From: an uncultured Neomegalonema sp.
Lineage (GTDB): Bacteria > Pseudomonadota > Alphaproteobacteria > Rhodobacterales > Rhodobacteraceae
Assembly: GCA_937944035.1 (NCBI GenBank)
Contig: CALDZQ010000293.1
Span: 1 to 11,047 of the forward strand
Reading direction: 5' to 3'
DNA: 11,047 nt
Shown: positions 6,854-11,047 of the stretch, piece by piece
Numbering within the stretch: position 1 is the first letter of the stretch
How the letters are laid out: each line of letters begins with the position of its first letter
Made by a program: the position numbers and the translations under genes
Notes under the pieces: generated by a model
Seen by the model: the letters and a program-made list of their open reading frames with translations, nothing else
Database searches by the model: none
Told to the model about the DNA's origin: nothing

Positions 6854-8593
6854 ATGGCTCAACCCGTTTCAGCAACCGCCCACGACACGCTTGCGCAGAA
6901 AAGTCGCGATGACAGCATTGTCTCCGGCGGACGTTTGGTCGCCAAGGCTTTGAAGGCAGAGGGGGTCGATACGATCTTCACGCTGTGTGGCGGTCATATT
7001 ATCGATATTTATGATGGCTGTATCGACGAGGGAATTCGCATTGTCGATGTTAGGCATGAGCAAACAGCCGCTCACGCCGCAGACGGTTATGCCCGCCAGA
7101 CCGGAAAGCTCGGCTGCGTCGTCACCACGGCCGGTCCGGGGTGCACCAATGCCGTCACGGGCGTCGCGACCGCGTTTCGCTCCGAAAGTCCGATCCTGCA
7201 TATCGGCGGCCAATCCAGCCTGACCCAGCATAAGCAAGGCTCGCTGCAAGACCTGCCGCATGTCGATATGATGACGCCGATCACCAAGTTCGCATCGGGC
7301 GTGTTCTCGACTGAGCGGGTGGCTGATATGGTCAGCATGGCTGCGCGTGAGTGCTTTAACGGCGCTTATGGCCCCAGCTACCTTGAAATTCCCCGCGATA
7401 TTCTTGATGCCGAAGTGCAGCTGACCAAGGCGACGGTTCCGGCGGTTGGTAAATACCGCGCTTCGACCAAGTCCATCGGTGATCCGGCGGATATTGAACG
7501 CCTCGCCGATCTGTTGGTTGCGGCGGAGCGGCCTGCGGTGCTGTTTGGTCAGCAGGTGATGTCGAGCGGCAGCCTTGACGCGGCGGCGAATTTTGCGCGT
7601 GCACTCGATATTCCCGTCTACGCTAATGGCGGTGCGCGGGGGATGATGCCGAATGATGATCCGCATCACTTCGACCGGACACGCTCGGATGCGTTCAAGC
7701 GCGCCGATGTGATCCTGATCGTGGGAACGCCGTTCGATTTCCGCATGGGCTATGGCAAGCGCCTGTCCAATGACGCGACGCTGGTGCAGATCGACCAGTC
7801 TTATGCCACGGTTGGTAAAAACCGCGACGTGGACCTTGGCATCGCGGGCGATCCCGGCGCGATTTTGACAGCGGTTGCCGCCGCCGCTTCTGGGCGGATG
7901 GACAAGGGCAAATCGCAGCTTCGCCAACAGTGGATGCGCGACTTGCGCGCCATTGAAGCGACGAAACTCGAAAAGCTGATGCCGCTGTTCACAAGCGACC
8001 GCAACCCGATCCACCCGTACCGTCTGGCGTGGGAAATCAATAACTTCCTCCGTGATGACACCATTTACATCGGCGATGGCGGTGATGTCGTGACCATCTC
8101 CGCTCAAGCAGTGCGCCCACGTGCGCCGGGGCAGTGGATGGACCCCGGCGCACTTGGCTCGCTGGGTGTCGGGACAGGGTTCGCGATGGCGGCAAAGCTG
8201 GCACATCCTGAAAAAGAGGTGGTCTGCCTCTACGGGGACGGCTCTTTCGGGATGACATGCTTTGATATGGAGACCGCACAGCGCTTCGGTGCGCCGTATC
8301 TGGCGGTGGTCGGAAACAACTCAGCGATGAACCAAATCCGTTATGGGCAGATCGCCAAATACGGCCCGAACAGAGGTGACATCGGCAATAAACTCGGTGA
8401 TGTTGACATGTCCATGTTCGGGAAAATGATCGGCGGTTACGGCGAGGACGTGCGCGAGGCGGACCAAATCCTGCCCGCGATGGAGCGCGCCCGCGAAGCA
8501 ATCGCCAAGACCGGCAAATGCGCCGTGGTCAATGTCTGGATTGACCCGAATGAATACGCGCCGGGCACAAAAGCCCAGACGATGTATAAGTAA
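6854..8593 (+). CDS. ThDP-dependent 2-hydroxyacyl-CoA lyase / oxalyl-CoA decarboxylase-like enzyme
   Basis: Cytoplasmic thiamine-diphosphate enzyme of the acetolactate synthase fold, 579 residues. The pyrimidine domain holds the catalytic glutamate E69 (VRHEQTAAHAADG), the central domain spans about 190-345, and the cofactor domain carries GDG (461-463) and NN (488-489), 27 residues apart. Overall texture matches human ILVBL/HACL2 and bacterial 2-hydroxyacyl-CoA lyases: FTLCGGHI, TAGPGCTN, QGSLQDLPHVD, QWMDPGALGSLGVG. Such enzymes split 2-hydroxyacyl-CoA to formyl-CoA plus an aldehyde or ketone. Neighbours are those of an oxalyl-CoA decarboxylase, but the Tyr120-Glu121 pair of Oxalobacter Oxc is L131-Q132 here, and the usual Oxc C-terminal SGR motif is absent. 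Oxalyl-CoA decarboxylase, glycolyl-CoA lyase or an acetolactate synthase-like activity remain possible. It sits in an operon with gntR and the CoA-transferase. Confidence 0.8.
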   Translation: MAQPVSATAHDTLAQKSRDDSIVSGGRLVAKALKAEGVDTIFTLCGGHIIDIYDGCIDEGIRIVDVRHEQTAAHAADGYARQTGKLGCVVTTAGPGCTNAVTGVATAFRSESPILHIGGQSSLTQHKQGSLQDLPHVDMMTPITKFASGVFSTERVADMVSMAARECFNGAYGPSYLEIPRDILDAEVQLTKATVPAVGKYRASTKSIGDPADIERLADLLVAAERPAVLFGQQVMSSGSLDAAANFARALDIPVYANGGARGMMPNDDPHHFDRTRSDAFKRADVILIVGTPFDFRMGYGKRLSNDATLVQIDQSYATVGKNRDVDLGIAGDPGAILTAVAAAASGRMDKGKSQLRQQWMRDLRAIEATKLEKLMPLFTSDRNPIHPYRLAWEINNFLRDDTIYIGDGGDVVTISAQAVRPRAPGQWMDPGALGSLGVGTGFAMAAKLAHPEKEVVCLYGDGSFGMTCFDMETAQRFGAPYLAVVGNNSAMNQIRYGQIAKYGPNRGDIGNKLGDVDMSMFGKMIGGYGEDVREADQILPAMERAREAIAKTGKCAVVNVWIDPNEYAPGTKAQTMYK

Positions 8594-8601
8594 CTCATAG
8601 C

Positions 8602-8626
8602 GTTACCCCTTCGCGTTAGGGGTAAC
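8602..8626 (+). other. Strong hairpin between lyase and CoA-transferase genes
   Basis: Perfect 9-bp inverted repeat, GTTACCCCT at 8602-8610 and AGGGGTAAC at 8618-8626, with a 7-nt loop, 8 bases after the lyase stop. No U tract follows, so it is more likely an mRNA-stabilising or partial-attenuation element than a full terminator. A smaller stem, ACCGG-CAT-CCGGT, follows at 8638-8650. Confidence 0.5.
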
Positions 8627-8673
8627 ACCACTTTACTACCGGCATCCGGTGAAAAGACTAAAAAGGTACTGGA

Positions 8674-9948
8674 ATGAAAGCTCTCGAAGGCGTCAAAATC
8701 CTCGACTTCACCCATGTTCAATCCGGCCCGACCTGCACGCAGTTGCTGGCGTGGTTCGGGGCGGATGTTATAAAAGTGGAGCGTCCCGGCGTCGGTGATG
8801 CGACCCGCAAGCAACTTCAGGACGTGCCGGGTGCTGATAGCCTTTATTTCACGATGCTCAACCACAACAAGCGGTCCATTGAACTGAATCCGAAGACGGA
8901 AGAAGGGAAAAAAGTCCTCACCCGCCTCGTCGAGGAGTGCGACGTGCTGGTCGAAAACTTTGCGCCGGGCGCGCTCGACCGGATGGGATTTTCGTGGGAG
9001 AATATCCAGAAAATCAATCCCCGCATGATTATGGCTTCGGTTAAAGGCTTTGGTCCGGGCAAATACGAAGACTGTAAGGTCTATGAGAACGTGGCGCAGT
9101 GTGCGGGCGGTTCGGCCTCGACCACGGGTTTCCTCGACGGTCCGCCTCTCGTGACGGGTGCGCAGATTGGTGATAGCGGCACGGGCCTGCATCTTGCGCT
9201 CGGTATCGTCACAGCCCTGTTTCAGCGTGAGAAGTCGGGTAAAGGTCAAAAAGTCCTCGCGGCGATGCAAGATGGGGTGCTGAACCTCTCCCGTGTTAAG
9301 CTTCGTGACCAGCAGCGCCTTCAAGCTGGCCCGCTCAAAGAATACTCGCAGTTCGGTGAGGGTATTCCTTTCGGTGAAGCCACCCCCCGCGCTGGCAACG
9401 ATTCCGGTGGCGGTCAGCCCGGCCGTATTCTCAAATGCAAAGGCTGGGAGACGGACCCGAACGCGTACACCTATTTCATCACCCAAGCCGCCGTTTGGGG
9501 CAGCGTGTGTGATGTGATCGGCAAGCCTGAATGGAAAGACGCACCAGGCTACGCCACCCCGCCGGAGCGCCTTGATAAGCTGAACGAAATCTTCGGCGCG
9601 GTTGAGGAGTGGACCATGACCAAAGACAAGTTCGAGGTTATGGACATCTGTAATCCGCTCAACATCCCCGTTGGCCCGATCCTGTCGATGAAGGAAATCG
9701 CCGAGGATGAGGGTCTGCGTGCCACGGGAACCATTGTCGAATGCGACCACCCGGAGCGCGGCAAATACATCTCCGTGGGTTGTCCGGTCAAACTCAGCGA
9801 CAGCAGCGTTGAGGTCGAACGCTCGCCGCTGTTGGGTGAACACTCCGAAGAAATCCTTCGCGATGTGCTGGGTTACAGCGCCGAAGACATCGCCCGCATC
9901 GCTGAAAGCGGCGCGGTTGGGGAGATCAAGAAGCAAGCGGCAGGGTAG
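8674..9948 (+). CDS. frc: Formyl-CoA:oxalate CoA-transferase-like enzyme (family III CoA-transferase)
   Basis: Moves CoA between formyl-CoA and a carboxylic acid, producing formate and the substrate CoA ester; 424 residues against 428 in Oxalobacter Frc. It tracks Frc/YfdW closely: ILDFTHVQSGPTCTQ (9-23, including Q16), DSLYFTMLNHNKRSIEL (55-71), VENFAPGALDRMGF (93-106), Y137 in KVYENVAQCAGG, catalytic aspartate D167 in IGDSGTGLHL, the mobile glycine loop GGGQPG (245-250) and LKCKGWETD (253-261). The family forms interlocked dimers and works through an aspartyl-CoA thioester. At the position of Frc Trp48, which lines the active site, there is Q47 (TRKQLQD). So the acid acceptor may be oxalate or a related 2-hydroxy acid. 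The start at 8674 is the only sensible Met; its ribosome-binding site is weak. Confidence 0.88.
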   Translation: MKALEGVKILDFTHVQSGPTCTQLLAWFGADVIKVERPGVGDATRKQLQDVPGADSLYFTMLNHNKRSIELNPKTEEGKKVLTRLVEECDVLVENFAPGALDRMGFSWENIQKINPRMIMASVKGFGPGKYEDCKVYENVAQCAGGSASTTGFLDGPPLVTGAQIGDSGTGLHLALGIVTALFQREKSGKGQKVLAAMQDGVLNLSRVKLRDQQRLQAGPLKEYSQFGEGIPFGEATPRAGNDSGGGQPGRILKCKGWETDPNAYTYFITQAAVWGSVCDVIGKPEWKDAPGYATPPERLDKLNEIFGAVEEWTMTKDKFEVMDICNPLNIPVGPILSMKEIAEDEGLRATGTIVECDHPERGKYISVGCPVKLSDSSVEVERSPLLGEHSEEILRDVLGYSAEDIARIAESGAVGEIKKQAAG

Positions 9949-10001
9949 GGTACGCGCTCTCCTCCAATATGACGGCTGGCATAATACTCAGGGAAATTTA
10001 A

Positions 10002-10919
10002 ATGCGCATCATCGTGATGGGACAACAGGCTTTCGGTAAGGACGCGCTTGCGAAGATTCTCGATGCGGGTGTTGATGAGGTCGTGGCTGTGTATTGCGAG
10101 CCGGATCGGGAGGGCAAACCCGTTGATCCGATCAAGGAATTCGCCCTCGCACAGAATCTGCCTGTTCGCCAACCCGCCGATTTCAAATCCCAAGACACGC
10201 TCGACACGCTGGCTTCTTATGAGGCGGATCTGATGGTCATGGCTTTCGTCAACGTTTTTGTGCCTGAGGCGGCGCGGGATACGCCGAAACTAGGCTCAAT
10301 CTGCTTTCATCCTTCACTGCTACCGCTGCATCGCGGGCCGAGTGCGGTGAACTGGCCGATTATCATGGGAGCCGAGAAATCGGGTTACTCATGGTTCTAT
10401 CCTACCGATGGCCTTGATGAGGGCGACAGTCTGTTGCAATGGGAATGCCCCATTGCTCCAGATGACACGGTCATCAATCTGTACTTCAAAAACATCTACC
10501 CCTCTGCCATCGACTCGGTACTGACCGTCTGCGACCTCTTCCGAAACGGCAATCCGCCGCGCATCGTGCCTGACGAGAGCCAAGCGACTTACGAGCGGCG
10601 TTGCACCAGAAATCATGCCCGCATCGACTGGAACAAGCCCGTCAAGCAGGTCTATGACCTGATCCGGGGCACGAACCCTGCTCCCGGCGCGTGGACTGTG
10701 TTGAACGGCGAGGAAGTGGGCGTCTTTGATTGCGCACGCGAGGCTGGCGACGGTGTTTCAGGGAAAGTCGTTTCCGTTACAGAAAACGGCGTCACCGTGC
10801 AGTGCGTTGGCGGGCGTATCCTGTTGAAAAGGGTACGACCAAAAGGCGGTGATAAGCAGCCTGCGGGAGAATGGGCAGCGTTGGCCGGTGTCGAAAAGGG
10901 CACTGTACTGGGCGCTTAG
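10002..10919 (+). CDS. Stand-alone formyltransferase like the hydrolase domain of 10-formyl-THF dehydrogenase
   Basis: Formyltetrahydrofolate-using enzyme of the Formyl_trans fold, 305 residues. The Rossmann-like N-terminal domain (about 1-185) contains the active-site segment SICFHPSLLPLHRG (99-112) with catalytic H103, and D142 in DGLDEGDSLLQ. The C-terminal domain (about 205-300) has INW-type ARIDWNKPV and IRGTNPAPGAWT, as in ALDH1L1 N-terminal domain and methionyl-tRNA formyltransferase. The catalytic Asn of tRNA formyltransferases is Cys101; the ALDH1L1 hydrolase domain likewise lacks that Asn. ALDH1L1 passes the formyl group to a phosphopantetheine thiol, so with formyl-CoA enzymes next door this protein may exchange formyl between folate and CoA. 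Simple 10-formyl-THF hydrolysis is the conservative alternative. It is 53 bp after frc and 54 bp before fhs, in one operon. Confidence 0.8.
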   Translation: MRIIVMGQQAFGKDALAKILDAGVDEVVAVYCEPDREGKPVDPIKEFALAQNLPVRQPADFKSQDTLDTLASYEADLMVMAFVNVFVPEAARDTPKLGSICFHPSLLPLHRGPSAVNWPIIMGAEKSGYSWFYPTDGLDEGDSLLQWECPIAPDDTVINLYFKNIYPSAIDSVLTVCDLFRNGNPPRIVPDESQATYERRCTRNHARIDWNKPVKQVYDLIRGTNPAPGAWTVLNGEEVGVFDCAREAGDGVSGKVVSVTENGVTVQCVGGRILLKRVRPKGGDKQPAGEWAALAGVEKGTVLGA

Positions 10920-10973
10920 AGAGATTAACGAAACCACGACAGCAATTATCGCGCGTGGAAAAGGGGTTTTGGA

Positions 10974-11047
10974 ATGTCGGACATTGAGATAGCACGCCAG
11001 GCGAGCAAGAAACCAATTCAGGAGATCGGCGCGAAGCTGGGCATTCC
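10974..11047 (+). CDS. fhs: Formate-tetrahydrofolate ligase, N-terminus only (window edge)
   Basis: Only 24 codons are inside the window, but the opening MSDIEIARQASKKPIQEI (1-18) followed by GAKLGI is highly typical of bacterial formate-tetrahydrofolate ligase, which makes 10-formyl-THF from formate, ATP and THF and can run in reverse to yield ATP. A purine-rich AAAAGGGG lies upstream of the ATG, with GGA adjacent to it. Its place at the end of the formyl-CoA operon supplies the entry point of released formate into the folate C1 pool. Truncation is only due to the window end. Confidence 0.85.
   Translation, partial: MSDIEIARQASKKPIQEIGAKLGI

Noticed and set aside
6869..8206. Long minus-strand open frame of 445 codons opposite the ThDP enzyme gene
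   Set aside because: Antisense to a gene with intact catalytic motifs; no domain and no ribosome-binding site recognised.
6854..8593. Ordinary acetolactate synthase (ilvB)
   Set aside because: Fold is shared, but there is no ilvN-like small subunit and the neighbours handle formyl-CoA; not excluded biochemically.
8437..9936. Long minus-strand open frame of 499 codons opposite the CoA-transferase gene
   Set aside because: It is antisense to a clear Frc-like gene, has no recognisable domain and low-complexity, Arg/Phe/His-rich composition typical of a shadow frame.
10002..10919. Methionyl-tRNA formyltransferase (fmt)
   Set aside because: The catalytic Asn of Fmt is Cys here, the sequence matches the ALDH1L1 hydrolase domain better, and the context is formyl-CoA/Fhs rather than def-fmt.
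10934..10958. CCACG/CGTGG stem before fhs
   Set aside because: Only 5 bp with a 15-base loop; likely chance.

Overview
The window looks like chromosomal DNA of an alphaproteobacterium, possibly a marine or methylotrophy-related lineage. The reasons are moderately high G+C, tightly packed operons, a PotFGHI-type polyamine importer and a folate/formyl-CoA C1 gene set. That placement is inference from protein flavour; no rRNA or other taxonomic marker is present. Coding density is very high, the largest gene-free gap is 115 bp (3831-3945), and I see no mobile elements, tRNAs or CRISPR.

Left half, minus strand (read right to left). A polyamine ABC importer is laid out as in E. coli potFGHI: periplasmic binding protein (2721-3830), ATPase (1536-2666), permease potH (575-1474) and permease potI (1-578, cut by the window edge). 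Upstream on the same strand lies a tightly coupled pair resembling the beta (4812-5984) and alpha (3946-4812) subunits of ADP-forming succinyl-CoA synthetase. Several normally conserved loops in this pair are altered, so it is probably not the TCA-cycle enzyme but a ligase for another organic acid.

Right half, plus strand. Diverging from the ligase pair is a GntR/FCD regulator (6092-6805). It is followed by a ThDP-dependent 2-hydroxyacyl-CoA lyase/oxalyl-CoA decarboxylase-like enzyme (6854-8593), a formyl-CoA:oxalate CoA-transferase-like family III enzyme (8674-9948), a stand-alone protein like the hydrolase domain of 10-formyltetrahydrofolate dehydrogenase (10002-10919), and the first 24 codons of formate-tetrahydrofolate ligase (10974 onward).

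Taken together, 3946-11047 reads as one C1 module. An organic acid is activated to its CoA thioester by the SucCD-like ligase or by CoA transfer from formyl-CoA. The ThDP enzyme cleaves or decarboxylates it to formyl-CoA. The formyl unit then enters the folate pool, either as free formate via Fhs or, more speculatively, by direct formyl exchange between CoA and tetrahydrofolate. The ThDP enzyme looks more like a 2-hydroxyacyl-CoA lyase than classical Oxc, and the transferase lacks a tryptophan found in oxalate-specific Frc, so the substrate may not be oxalate. A palindrome of the GntR/FCD operator type overlaps the likely regulator promoter in the divergent region and could control both arms. 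The assembled pathway is inference; the individual protein families are well supported by motifs.
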